DNA of 64,000 bases, taken from positions 1 through 64,000 of the forward strand of contig NZ_SSOD01000005.1 of the NCBI RefSeq assembly GCF_004801305.1, given 5' to 3'. Source of the DNA: Pseudothauera rhizosphaerae (lineage in GTDB: Bacteria > Pseudomonadota > Gammaproteobacteria > Burkholderiales > Rhodocyclaceae). Position 1 is the first letter of the stretch. Each line of letters begins with the position of its first letter. Below are positions 46,328 through 54,896 of the stretch, in pieces. Position numbers and translations under genes: made by a program. A model generated the notes under the pieces. The model was not told where the DNA came from. It worked only from the letters and a program-made list of their open reading frames with translations, and did not search any database.

Positions 46328-46364
46328 CCAGTCCGCGTTTCCAGCCGGCTGGGTTTTTCGTTTT
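46327..46364 (+). terminator. Attenuator-like hairpin between SAM-II element and metX
   Basis: CCCAG...CTGGG, with an inner CCAGCCGGCTGG palindrome, is followed by TTTTTCGTTTT. It lies 14 bases before the metX start and after the riboswitch-like element, so control may be by transcription termination as well as initiation. Confidence 0.65.
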
Positions 46365-46377
46365 CCGCCTCGACACC

Positions 46378-47511
46378 ATGATCCAACCCCAATCCGTCGG
46401 CATCGTCGCGCCCCAGCGGGCGCGCTTCACCGTGCCGCTGCCCTTGCGAAGTGGCGGCCGGCTGGACGACTACGAACTGGTCTACGAAACTTACGGCCGC
46501 CTCAACGCCGCACGGGACAATGCCGTGCTGGTGTGCCACGCCCTGTCCGGCTCGCACCACGTGGCCGGCACCCATGCCGAAGACCCCGCCGATATCGGCT
46601 GGTGGGACAACCTGGTGGGCCCGGGCAAGCCGCTGGACACGCGCAAGTTCTTCGTCATCGGCGTCAACAACCTGGGCGGCTGTTACGGCAGCAGCGGCCC
46701 CAATGCCATCAACCCCGCCACCGGCAAGCGCTGGGGCGCGGATTTCCCCTTCGTCACCGTGGAAGACTGGGTGGACGCCCAGGCGCGCCTGATGGACCTG
46801 CTGGGCATCGAGCGCCTGGCGGCGGTGATCGGCGGCAGCCTGGGCGGCATGCAGGCCTTGTCCTGGACCCTGCAGTACCCGGATCGCGTGCGCCACGCCG
46901 CGGTGATCGCCTCCGCGCCCAAGCTCACTGCGCAGAACATCGCCTTCAACGAGGTCGCCCGCCAGGCCATCCTGACCGACCCGGACTTCCACGGCGGGCA
47001 TTACTACGAGCACGGCGTGGTGCCGGCGCGCGGGTTGAAGCTCGCCCGCATGGTGGGGCACATCACCTATCTGTCCGACGACGCCATGGCGGAGAAATTC
47101 GGCCGCAGCCTGCGCCACGGCAAGGCGGTGTACAGCTACGACGTGGAATTCGAAATCGAATCCTACCTGCGCTACCAGGGCGACAAGTTCGCCGGCTACT
47201 TCGACGCCAACACCTACCTGCTCACCACCAAGGCGCTGGACTACTACGACCCCGCCTTCGAACACGGCGGCAACCTGGCCGCCGCGCTGGCGCGCGCCAC
47301 CGCCGAGTTCCTGGTGGTGTCCTTCACCACCGACTGGCGCTTCGCCCCGCCGCGCTCGCGGGAGATCGTCTACGCCCTGCTGCACAACCGGCGCCGGGTG
47401 AGCTACGCCGAGATCGACTGCGACGCCGGGCACGACTCCTTCCTGCTGGACGACCCCCGGTACCACGCCGTGCTCGGCGCCTGGTTCGACCGCATCGAGG
47501 TGCAGCCATGA
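46378..47511 (+). CDS. metX: Homoserine O-acyltransferase
   Basis: An alpha/beta-hydrolase enzyme that acylates homoserine, using acetyl-CoA or in many proteobacteria succinyl-CoA, for methionine synthesis. Features are [27 protein letters not shown], the nucleophile elbow [13 protein letters not shown] with Ser, and the later FTTDWRFAP and DAGHDSFLL giving the catalytic Asp and His. Length 377 is typical. It overlaps metW by 4 bases and stands behind a promoter and SAM-II-like element, linking it to SAM levels. Acyl donor cannot be told from sight. Confidence 0.95.
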   Translation: MIQPQSVGIVAPQRARFTVPLPLRSGGRLDDYELVYETYGRLNAARDNAVLVCHALSGSHHVAGTHAEDPADIGWWDNLVGPGKPLDTRKFFVIGVNNLGGCYGSSGPNAINPATGKRWGADFPFVTVEDWVDAQARLMDLLGIERLAAVIGGSLGGMQALSWTLQYPDRVRHAAVIASAPKLTAQNIAFNEVARQAILTDPDFHGGHYYEHGVVPARGLKLARMVGHITYLSDDAMAEKFGRSLRHGKAVYSYDVEFEIESYLRYQGDKFAGYFDANTYLLTTKALDYYDPAFEHGGNLAAALARATAEFLVVSFTTDWRFAPPRSREIVYALLHNRRRVSYAEIDCDAGHDSFLLDDPRYHAVLGAWFDRIEVQP

Positions 47512-48092
47512 TCTACCGCTACGACTACGACGTCATCGCCCAGTGGATCGAACCGGGCGAGAAGGTGCTGGACCTGGGCTGCGGCGACGGCAGCCTGCTG
47601 CGCCACCTGATGGAGGTGCGCCAGGTGCAGGGCTACGGCGTCGAGAACGATACCGACAAGCTGCTCGCCTGCGTGAAGAACGGCGTGGACGTGATCCAGA
47701 TCGACATGGAGAAGGGCCTGGCCGGTTTCGAGGACGGCTTCTTCGACCACGTCATCATGAGCCTGTCGCTGCAGGCCATGCACAACACCCAGGGCATCCT
47801 CGCGGAAATGCTGCGCGTGGGCCGCGAGGCCGTGGTGAGTTTCCCCAACTTCGGCTACTGGCGCCACCGCCAGAGCATCCTCAACGGCCGCATGCCGGTG
47901 TCGGAAAGCCTGCCGCACCAGTGGTTCAACACCCCCAACGTGCGCTTCTTCACCATCGCCGACTTCGATGCCCTGTGCGAAATGAACGGCATCGCCGTGC
48001 GCGAGCGCCTGGCCTTCGACGAGGGCAAGCTGATCCTGGAAGAACCCAACTTCCTCGCCAGCGTCGCGGTGTATCGCCTGGGCCGGCCCTGA
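47508..48092 (+). CDS. metW: Methionine biosynthesis protein MetW (194 aa)
   Basis: A SAM-dependent methyltransferase-like protein. Motif I is [15 protein letters not shown], followed by [15 protein letters not shown], and the central [38 protein letters not shown] is characteristic of MetW. It is almost always encoded directly after metX; here the two overlap by ATGA. MetW is thought to be required with MetX for acylation of homoserine, but its exact biochemical role is not settled. The pair ends at a strong palindrome. Confidence 0.93.
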   Translation: MIYRYDYDVIAQWIEPGEKVLDLGCGDGSLLRHLMEVRQVQGYGVENDTDKLLACVKNGVDVIQIDMEKGLAGFEDGFFDHVIMSLSLQAMHNTQGILAEMLRVGREAVVSFPNFGYWRHRQSILNGRMPVSESLPHQWFNTPNVRFFTIADFDALCEMNGIAVRERLAFDEGKLILEEPNFLASVAVYRLGRP

Positions 48093-48113
48093 GGGCCGGG
48101 CCAAGGAAAAGGA

Positions 48114-48139
48114 AACGGGGGCCGCGGCCCCCGTTCTTC
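48114..48139. terminator. Bidirectional terminator between metW and the 105-residue gene
   Basis: AACGGGGGCCGCGGCCCCCGTT is a perfect palindrome, followed by TCTTCTT on the plus strand. It separates two convergent genes. Confidence 0.75.
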
Positions 48140-48159
48140 TTCATCCGCCCCGGGCGGCT

Positions 48160-48477
48160 TCAGCCCACCACGAAGCCCGCCACATCCACGCGAATGGCCG
48201 GACGCTCCAGCGCCCGGCCCACCACGGCGGCGAACCGCTGCGCCCACTCGCCCGCTTCCTTGAAACGCTCCTCGCCGCCGTACTTGGCCACGTTGAGGAT
48301 CATGTCCAGCACCAGAATCTTGCCCATGGGGTTGGACGGCGTGCATTCCAGCACCTCAAACTCCTTGGCCAGCCAGGCGCGCGCGTCGTCCTTGGTAATG
48401 GCGGCCGTCTCTTCGTCGTGCACGGTCAGTTCGTATTCCCGGTTCGCACCGAAGGACACGGTGATGTGCTGAGTCAT
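48160..48477 (-). CDS. Conserved-looking hypothetical protein (105 aa)
   Basis: A small soluble protein with an N-terminal beta-hairpin-like stretch (HITVSFGANREYELTVHDEE), a helix, and a C-terminal helix-rich part (GGEERFKEAGEWAQRFAAVVGRALERPAIRVDV). No signal peptide or membrane segment. I do not recognise the family. The ATG at 48477 is backed by a strong GAGGAG 8 bases upstream, which decides between this and an earlier in-frame start. It converges on metW across a terminator and is divergent from the SMUG1-type gene. Confidence 0.75.
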   Translation of the reverse strand: MTQHITVSFGANREYELTVHDEETAAITKDDARAWLAKEFEVLECTPSNPMGKILVLDMILNVAKYGGEERFKEAGEWAQRFAAVVGRALERPAIRVDVAGFVVG

Positions 48478-48656
48478 GTCTATCTCCTCGCATTGGCTGT
48501 GGTCTTGTTGAAAACGCATTTTCTGCCCACCTGCGCCGGCGATCAAGCCCATACGCCGGCGTATCGCTGCAGCGCATGATCGGCGCCCCCGTCCCGCGGC
48601 ACCGGAGGAGGCGGAATCCGCGATAATGGCGCCCTCGTCCGCCGCTCACCGTGCCC

Positions 48657-49376
48657 ATGAACGCCACCGCCCTCGTCGACGCCGCCCGCCGGCTTTCCGC
48701 CACCCTCGGCGCGCTGCGCTTCGCCGCACCGGCCAGCCACGTCTACAACCCCCTCGACTACGCCTGGGAGGTCCACCGCAGCTACCTGGAACGCTACGGC
48801 GCGGGGCGCAAGCGCGTGGTCTTCCTGGGCATGAACCCCGGCCCCTTCGGCATGGCGCAGACCGGCGTGCCCTTCGGCGAGATCGCCGCGGTGCGCGACT
48901 GGCTGGCTTTGGCCGGCCCCATCGGCCAGCCCGCCGACACCAATCCCAAGCGCCCGGTGGAAGGCTTCGCCTGCACGCGTTCGGAAGTCAGCGGCCAGCG
49001 CCTGTGGGGGCTGTTCCGCGCCCGCTTCGGGACGCCGGAGCGCTTCTTCGCCGAGCACTTCGTCGCCAACTACTGCCCGCTCGCCTTCTTCGACCACGGC
49101 CGCAACCTGACGCCGGACAAGCTGCCCGCCGCCGAACAGCGCCCACTGCTGGAGGCCTGCGACGACCACCTGCGCACGATCGTCGAGGCCCTGCAGCCCG
49201 ACTGGGTGATCGGCGTCGGCGCCTGGGCCGAGCAACGCGCCGCCGCGGCGCTGGCCGGCCTGCCCGTGCGCCTCGGCCGCATCCTGCATCCCAGCCCGGC
49301 CAGCCCGGCCGCCAACCGGGGCTGGGCCGAGGCGGCCAGCCGTCAGCTCAATGAACTGGGCATCTGGCCGGACTGA
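48657..49376 (+). CDS. SMUG1-type uracil-DNA glycosylase (239 aa)
   Basis: A base-excision repair enzyme of the single-strand-selective monofunctional (SMUG1) family. The N-terminal catalytic motif is VVFLGMNPGPFGMAQTGVPFGE; FVANYCPLAFF is the base-binding pocket strand; the C-terminal motif is ILHPSPASPAANRGW. It would remove uracil, and possibly oxidised pyrimidines, from DNA. The ATG at 48657 is preferred over a GTG two codons earlier. It is a single gene followed by carbonic anhydrase after 95 bases. Confidence 0.9.
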   Translation: MNATALVDAARRLSATLGALRFAAPASHVYNPLDYAWEVHRSYLERYGAGRKRVVFLGMNPGPFGMAQTGVPFGEIAAVRDWLALAGPIGQPADTNPKRPVEGFACTRSEVSGQRLWGLFRARFGTPERFFAEHFVANYCPLAFFDHGRNLTPDKLPAAEQRPLLEACDDHLRTIVEALQPDWVIGVGAWAEQRAAAALAGLPVRLGRILHPSPASPAANRGWAEAASRQLNELGIWPD

Positions 49377-49471
49377 ACGCGGAAGGCCGCGAGCTTTCCG
49401 GCCGGCGGCTCGTAATCCATAATTACGAACCTCAAGAACGGACGGCCCGACCCGCGGCCGCAAGATTCCCC

Positions 49472-50122
49472 ATGCGCGACATCCAGCAACTGTTCGACGC
49501 CAACAAGGCGTGGTCCGAACGCATGCGGGGCGAAGACCCCGATTTTTTCACGCGGCTGGCCAACCAGCAGGCCCCGGAATACATGTGGATAGGCTGTTCC
49601 GACAGCCGCGTGCCGGCCAACCAGATCGTCGGCCTCGCGCCGGGCGAAGTCTTCGTCCATCGCAACGTGGCCAACGTGGTGGTGCATACCGACCTCAACG
49701 CGCTGTCGGTGATCCAGTACGCTGTGGACGTGCTGCGCGTGAAGCACATCCTGGTGGTCGGCCACTACGGCTGCGGTGGCGTCAAGGCGGCGCTGAACAA
49801 CAACCGCCTGGGCCTCATCGACAACTGGCTGCGCCACGTGCAGGACGTGCGCGACCGCTTCCAGGCCACCCTGGCCGAGGTGGACGACCCCGGCGAGAAG
49901 GTGGACCGCCTGTGCGAGCTGAACGTGATGCAGCAGGTGGTCAACGTCAGCCAGACCTCGGTGCTGCGCGAAGCCTGGCAGCGCGGGCAGGACGTGACCG
50001 TACACGGCTGGTGCTACGCGCTCTCCGACGGCCTGGTGCGCGACCTGGCGGTCAGCACCCACTGCGTCGAGGAGGCCCAGGAGGTCTATCGCGACGCGGT
50101 GGACCGGCTCTCCCGGCGCTAG
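49472..50122 (+). CDS. can: Beta-class carbonic anhydrase (216 aa)
   Basis: Interconverts carbon dioxide and bicarbonate, supplying bicarbonate for carboxylations. Zinc ligands and catalytic residues are all present: GCSDSR (Cys42, Asp44, Arg46) and GHYGCGG (His98, Cys101). The further motifs FVHRNVANVV and GWCYALSDGLVRDL are typical of E. coli Can-like enzymes. Length is normal. The ROK kinase follows after 7 bases, so the genes are probably co-transcribed although their functions seem unrelated. Confidence 0.95.
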   Translation: MRDIQQLFDANKAWSERMRGEDPDFFTRLANQQAPEYMWIGCSDSRVPANQIVGLAPGEVFVHRNVANVVVHTDLNALSVIQYAVDVLRVKHILVVGHYGCGGVKAALNNNRLGLIDNWLRHVQDVRDRFQATLAEVDDPGEKVDRLCELNVMQQVVNVSQTSVLREAWQRGQDVTVHGWCYALSDGLVRDLAVSTHCVEEAQEVYRDAVDRLSRR

Positions 50123-50129
50123 AACCACG

Positions 50130-51020
50130 ATGCGCCTCGGCGTCGACCTCGGCGGCACCAAGATCGAGATCGTCGCCCTCGACGAGCAAGGCCACGAACG
50201 CCTGCGCCGCCGCATGCCCACGCCCCGGGGCGACTACGCGGCCACCATCGAAGCGGTCGCCGCGCTGGTGGAGGCCGCGGAGCGCGAACTGGGCGTGCGT
50301 GGCGGCCCGGTGGGCATCGGCACGCCGGGCTCGGTGTCGCCGGTCACCGGGCGCATGCGCAACGCCAACTCCACCTGCCTCAACGGCCGGGCGCTGTGGG
50401 AGGACCTGGAGGCCCGCCTCGGCCGTTCCGTGCGCATCGCCAACGACGCCGACTGCTTCGCCGTATCGGAAGCGGCGGACGGCGCGGGCGCGGGAGCCGC
50501 GGTGGTGTTCGGTGTCATTCTCGGCACCGGCGTGGGCGGCGGCATCGTCGTGCATGGCCGGCTGCTGACGGGTGCGAACGGCATCGCCGGCGAATGGGGC
50601 CACTCCCCGCTGCCCCTGCCGCAGCCCGAGGACCTGCCGCTGCCGGCCTGCTACTGCGGACGGCGGGGCTGCGTGGAAACCTATTTGTCCGGACCGGGAC
50701 TGACCGCCGACCACGTCCGCCACGGCGGCGCGGCCCTCGACGCCGCGGCCATCGCCCAGGGCGCCTCGGCGGGCGACAGGGCCTGCGAGGCGACGCTGCA
50801 GCGCTACGAGGCGCGCCTGGCGCGGGCGCTCGCCGGCGTGATCAACCTGCTCGACCCGGACGTGATCGTGCTCGGCGGCGGCCTGTCGCGCCTGGATCGC
50901 CTGTACCGCAACGTGCCGCGGCTGTGGCTGGCACACGTGTTCTCCGACCGGGTGGATACCCGCCTCCTGCCCGCGCGCCACGGCGACTCCTCGGGCGTGC
51001 GCGGGGCGGCTTGGCTGTAG
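50130..51020 (+). CDS. ROK family sugar kinase, fructokinase-like (296 aa)
   Basis: The N-terminal phosphate-binding motif is LGVDLGGTKIEIVALDE. The substrate loop is GTPGSVSP, followed by the catalytic NDADCFAVSEA with Asp. The ROK zinc cluster appears as EWGHSPLPLP and CYCGRRGCVETYLSGPGL with three Cys and one His. The combination GxxGxxSP plus LPxPECYCGxxGC-like motif resembles the fructokinase (Mak) subgroup, so it may phosphorylate fructose or glucose. The sugar specificity is not proven. Confidence 0.9.
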   Translation: MRLGVDLGGTKIEIVALDEQGHERLRRRMPTPRGDYAATIEAVAALVEAAERELGVRGGPVGIGTPGSVSPVTGRMRNANSTCLNGRALWEDLEARLGRSVRIANDADCFAVSEAADGAGAGAAVVFGVILGTGVGGGIVVHGRLLTGANGIAGEWGHSPLPLPQPEDLPLPACYCGRRGCVETYLSGPGLTADHVRHGGAALDAAAIAQGASAGDRACEATLQRYEARLARALAGVINLLDPDVIVLGGGLSRLDRLYRNVPRLWLAHVFSDRVDTRLLPARHGDSSGVRGAAWL

Positions 51021-51058
51021 GGCAGCCGCAGCCGAACGAAAGAGAGTTGTCCTTCCAT

Positions 51059-51133
51059 GTGGGAGCGGGCTTGCCCGCGATGCGGCGGTTCTCCCTGTCA
51101 ATGACACCGCATCGCGGGCAAGCCCGCTCCCAC
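51059..51133. repeat. REP-like palindrome pair 4
   Basis: Same element as at 23542, 28347 and 46141, with GTGGGAGC outer ends, between the convergent ROK kinase and priA genes. Confidence 0.88.
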
Positions 51134-51162
51134 GGGACTCCCCGGTGCTGCGGGGCACGCCG

Positions 51163-53334
51163 TCACACGTCCAGCGGGTCCACGTCCAGGTTCCAGCGCA
51201 GGTCGCGCGCCGTGCGCTGGGCGCGCAGCGCCGCCACCCACTCGCCGAGGAAGGCCTGCAGCAGATTGCGCTCGCCGGCTTCCACCAGCAGTTGCGCACG
51301 CTCGCGGCGCGCGAGGCGGGTGAGCCGCATGGGCACCGGGTCGTACACCTGCAGCCCCGCCGGCGCGCGCTCGACCGCCAGACGCGCGGCCTGGCGCAGG
51401 AAGGCCACCGCGTCGTCGAGGGCGGGCGCGTCGGCGCGCAGCATGGCCTGGTGGGTGTGGGGCGGGAAGCCCGCGCGGCGGCGCTCTTCCAGCGCCAGCG
51501 CGGCGAAGGCGTCGAAATCGTGGCGCGCCAGGCACTGGTACAGGGGATGCTCCGGGTATTCGGTCTGGATCAGCACCTGGCCGGGCAGTTGCGCCCGTCC
51601 GGCGCGGCCACCCACCTGCATGAGCTGCTGGAACAGGCGTTCGGGGGCGCGGAAATCCGCCGCGTGCAGGGAGGCGTCCGCGCCCACCACGCCGACCAGG
51701 GTGAGCTTGGGAAAGTCGTGGCCCTTGGCCATCATCTGCGTGCCCACCAGGATGTCGGCCTCGCCGGCGTCGATGGCCGCCAGCAGCGCCTCCCACTGCG
51801 GGCGGGTGCGCGCCGAATCCCGGTCCACGCGCAGCACACGGGCGTCCGGGAAGAGTTCGGCCAGGCGCGCCTCGATGCGCTGCGTGCCGCGCCCGAAGGG
51901 CTGGATGTCCTGGTTGCCGCAGGACGGGCAGGCGTGGGGGATGGGACCGTCGCAGCCGCAGTGGTGGCAGCGCAGCCGCCGGTCGGCCAGGTGCACCACC
52001 AGATTGGCCGAACAGTGGGGGCAGGTGCTGACCCAGCCGCAGGCGGGGCAGGACAGCACGGGCGCATAGCCGCGCCGGTTGAGGAAGACGAGGCTCTGCT
52101 CGCCGCGCGCGACGCGCTCGGCGATGGCCGCCTGCAGCGCGGGGCTGAGCCCCTCGTCCAGTTTGAGCCTGCGGGTATCCACGCAGCGCACCGCCGGCAG
52201 CGTGGTGGCCACGGCGCGGCGCGCCAGCACCAGATGGCGGTAGCGCCCGTTGCGGGCGTGTTGCCAGCTTTCCAGGGAGGGCGTGGCCGAGCCCAGCACC
52301 ACCGGCACGCCGCGCTGGCGGGCGCGCCACACGGCCAGATCCCGCGCCGAATAGCGCACGCCTTCCTGCTGTTTGTAGGAGGCGTCGTGCTCCTCGTCCA
52401 CCAGGATCAGCCCCAGGCGCGGCAGCGGCGCGAACACCGCCAGGCGGGTGCCGAGCACGATGTTGGCGTGGCCTTCGAGGGCGCGCACGAAGCCGCGCGA
52501 GCGTGCCCCTTCGGCCAGCGCGGAATGCAGGCTGACTACTTCGGCGGACGGAAAGCGCGCCGCGACGCGCGCTTCGAGCTGGGGGGTGAGGGCGATTTCC
52601 GGCACCAGCATCAGCACCTGGCGGCCGGCGGCCAGTTCGCGCTGGGCGAGGCGCAGGTAGACCTCGGTCTTGCCGCTGCCGGTGACGCCTTGCAGCAGCC
52701 AGGGGACGAAGCCGGCCGGCACGGCGGCGAAGGCGTCCAGTGCGGCGGCCTGTTCATTGGTCAGGGGCGGCAGCACGCCGCCGGGCCGGGACGCGTCGCC
52801 GCGCACCTCGACGAGCCAGCCGCGGCGCAGCAGATCGCCCACCGCGGCCCCGCCTTCGAGGGCGCGGATCGCGCTGCGGCGCAGCCCGCCGCCCTCGCCG
52901 GCAAGCTGGCGCAGCAGGCCCAGCGCCCGGCTCGGCCGTGCCCCGCCGGCAAGCGCAGCCCGTCCCTCGGCGCCGGGGGCGAGCAGCGGGTCGTGTTCCC
53001 GATCGGCCACCGCGTCGGCGCGCCTCAGCCCGGGCGGCAGGGCAAGGGCCACCACTTCGCCGAGCGGCGCGTGGTAGTAGCGCGCGGTGAAACCCACCAG
53101 TTCCAGCCAGTCCGCCGGCAGCGCGGAGACCTCGCGCTGGATGTGGCGCACCGGCTTCAGGCGCTCCGCATCCACGTCGGCGGCGGTTGGAAGGGCGACG
53201 ATCAGCCCGCTCTTTTCACCCTTGCCGAAGGGCACCCGCACGCAGCGGCCGATATCTTCTTCGGATACGTCTTGTGACGTGTAATCAAAGAGTTGCGGCA
53301 TGGGAACCGGAAGCGCGACGCGGACGATTCGCAT
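51163..53334 (-). CDS. priA: Primosomal protein N' (replication restart helicase)
   Basis: Reloads the replisome at stalled forks. The N-terminal 3'-end-binding domain starts IVRVALPVPMPQLFDYTS. The helicase core has GVTGSGKTEVYL (Walker A), ILVDEEHDASYKQQ (DEEH box), GSATPSLES and VGTQMMAKGHDFP with QVGGRAGRA. The two zinc clusters are clear: CPACGWVSTCPHC and CHHCGCDGPIPHACPSCG. The 723-residue length is close to E. coli PriA (732). The start at 53334 is chosen because the upstream extension is unlike the family. About 120 bases upstream lies a cluster of DnaA-box-like sequences. Confidence 0.95.
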   Translation of the reverse strand: MRIVRVALPVPMPQLFDYTSQDVSEEDIGRCVRVPFGKGEKSGLIVALPTAADVDAERLKPVRHIQREVSALPADWLELVGFTARYYHAPLGEVVALALPPGLRRADAVADREHDPLLAPGAEGRAALAGGARPSRALGLLRQLAGEGGGLRRSAIRALEGGAAVGDLLRRGWLVEVRGDASRPGGVLPPLTNEQAAALDAFAAVPAGFVPWLLQGVTGSGKTEVYLRLAQRELAAGRQVLMLVPEIALTPQLEARVAARFPSAEVVSLHSALAEGARSRGFVRALEGHANIVLGTRLAVFAPLPRLGLILVDEEHDASYKQQEGVRYSARDLAVWRARQRGVPVVLGSATPSLESWQHARNGRYRHLVLARRAVATTLPAVRCVDTRRLKLDEGLSPALQAAIAERVARGEQSLVFLNRRGYAPVLSCPACGWVSTCPHCSANLVVHLADRRLRCHHCGCDGPIPHACPSCGNQDIQPFGRGTQRIEARLAELFPDARVLRVDRDSARTRPQWEALLAAIDAGEADILVGTQMMAKGHDFPKLTLVGVVGADASLHAADFRAPERLFQQLMQVGGRAGRAQLPGQVLIQTEYPEHPLYQCLARHDFDAFAALALEERRRAGFPPHTHQAMLRADAPALDDAVAFLRQAARLAVERAPAGLQVYDPVPMRLTRLARRERAQLLVEAGERNLLQAFLGEWVAALRAQRTARDLRWNLDVDPLDV

Positions 53335-53730
53335 GCGGAAAAACTCTTTCTGTTCGTTAACCGTTTGAAAACAGCGTGTTGTGGCGTTTTCTTGATGAGA
53401 AACGTGGAAACGGGAGCTAACAGCTTGCCGCCAAACCAGCTCCGGTGCTTGTCCACATATCTTGTGGATAACTTTGTGGAAAGCCTGGGTGAAACGCCTG
53501 CAAACCTGCGCAGGTCCGCCATTCCTGTTACTTTGCCCCAACAATAGGCAAACAGAAATATCTTACAAAACAAACACTTGTTGCATTCGCGACATGACGC
53601 ACCAGCGCTGTGCGCACACGGCGCGCCGTAACGCGCCGGTGTGTATAAGTCAACCTGCTTTGGTGCATTGCTTATATTCAGGCACGGGGAAACCGGACCC
53701 TTGTCAAGGTTTTTCGCGTCTGCCGCACCA
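53335..53730. other. AT-richer intergenic region between priA and hemE
   Basis: About 396 bases without a convincing gene. It is noticeably richer in A and T than its surroundings and holds the DnaA-box-like cluster near 53449-53483 and the priA leader. Short open frames here are not supported by start signals or family similarity. Confidence 0.6.
53449..53483. promoter_or_regulatory. Cluster of three DnaA-box-like 9-mers
   Basis: TTGTCCACA (53449-53457, one mismatch), TGTGGATAA (53463-53471, a perfect inverted DnaA box) and TGTGGAAAG (53475-53483, two mismatches) fall within 35 bp. They are about 115-150 bases upstream of priA. DnaA binding is predicted from the consensus TTATCCACA only. 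Confidence 0.55.
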
Positions 53731-54813
53731 TCATCCGGTCGCACCGGCGCGCAGCGCCCGGCTGTGGGCATGCACCGTATCGACCAGCACCGACACGCTC
53801 TCCGGCGGGGTGAACTGGGAGATGCCGTGGCCGAGGTTGAACACGTGCCCCGGATGGGGGCCGAAAGCATCCACCACGCGGCGCGCCTCGGCGGCCACCA
53901 CCTCGGGCGGCGCGAACAGGATGGACGGGTCCAGGTTGCCCTGCAGCGCGACCTTGTCGCCCACCAGCGCGCGCGCGCGGCCGATGTCCAGGGTCCAGTC
54001 CAGGCCGACCGCGTCGGCGCCGATGGCGGCGATCTGCTCGATCCACACGCCGCCGCCCTTGGTGAACACGATGCTGGGCACGCGCTCGCCGTCGCGCTCG
54101 CGGATCAGGCCCTGCACCACACGCTGCAGGTAGGCCAGCGAGAACTCCCGGTAGGCCGCCTCGGACAGCACGCCGCCCCAGGAGTCGAACACCATGACCG
54201 CCTGGGCGCCGGATTCGATCTGCGCATTGAGGTAGGCCACCACCGCGTCGGCGGTCACGCTCAGGATGTGGTGCAGCAGGTCGGGCCGGCTGTAGGCCAT
54301 GGTCTTGATGCGGCGGTAGTCGGTCTCCGAGCCCGAGCCACCCTCGACCATGTAGCAGGCCAGCGTCCACGGGCTGCCGGAGAAACCGATCAGCGGCACG
54401 CTGCCGTCCAGCGCGCGGCGGATTTCCACCACCGCGTCCATGACGTACTGCAGTTCGGCGTGGGGGTCGGGCACGGCCAGGTTGCGGATTTCCCATTCCT
54501 CGCGTAGCGGGCGCTCGAAGCGCGGGCCCTCGCCTTCGGCGAAGTACAGGCCCAGGCCCATGGCGTCCGGCACGGTGAGGATGTCGGAGAACAGGATGGC
54601 GGCGTCCAGGTCGTAGCGCGCCAGGGGCTGCAGCGTGACCTCGCAGGCCAGGGCCGGGCTCTTGCACAACTGCAGGAAGCTGCCCGCGCGCCGGCGCGTC
54701 TCGCAGTACTCGGGCAGGTAGCGGCCGGCCTGGCGCATCAGCCAGACGGGGGTGTACTCGGTGGGCTGGCGCAGCAGCGCACGCAGGAAGGTGTCGTTCT
54801 TGAGACGGCTCAC
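53731..54813 (-). CDS. hemE: Uroporphyrinogen decarboxylase
   Basis: Removes four carboxyl groups from uroporphyrinogen III on the way to haem. The signature [15 protein letters not shown] is near residue 25, with the substrate-binding Arg residues. Further motifs are [19 protein letters not shown] with the catalytic Asp, [28 protein letters not shown], and [14 protein letters not shown] at the C-terminus. The GTG at 54813, preceded by AGGGAA, gives about 360 residues as in homologues; a TTG 24 bases upstream is in frame but adds unlikely residues. Confidence 0.96.
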   Translation of the reverse strand: MSRLKNDTFLRALLRQPTEYTPVWLMRQAGRYLPEYCETRRRAGSFLQLCKSPALACEVTLQPLARYDLDAAILFSDILTVPDAMGLGLYFAEGEGPRFERPLREEWEIRNLAVPDPHAELQYVMDAVVEIRRALDGSVPLIGFSGSPWTLACYMVEGGSGSETDYRRIKTMAYSRPDLLHHILSVTADAVVAYLNAQIESGAQAVMVFDSWGGVLSEAAYREFSLAYLQRVVQGLIRERDGERVPSIVFTKGGGVWIEQIAAIGADAVGLDWTLDIGRARALVGDKVALQGNLDPSILFAPPEVVAAEARRVVDAFGPHPGHVFNLGHGISQFTPPESVSVLVDTVHAHSRALRAGATG

Positions 54814-54896
54814 GGTGGCGTTCCCTGGTTTCGGCAAGGCGCGATTATCCCGCGTTTTGCCGCCGCCCGCCTAACCCCTTGCCCGAACCTGCCGCA

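Noticed and set aside
23542-51133. CRISPR array from the repeated palindromes
   Set aside because: The four copies are many kilobases apart, each is a single inverted pair, and there are no spacers or cas genes.
53293-54133. Plus-strand open frames between priA and hemE
   Set aside because: They overlap the starts or ends of the minus-strand genes, lack ribosome binding sites and show no family features.
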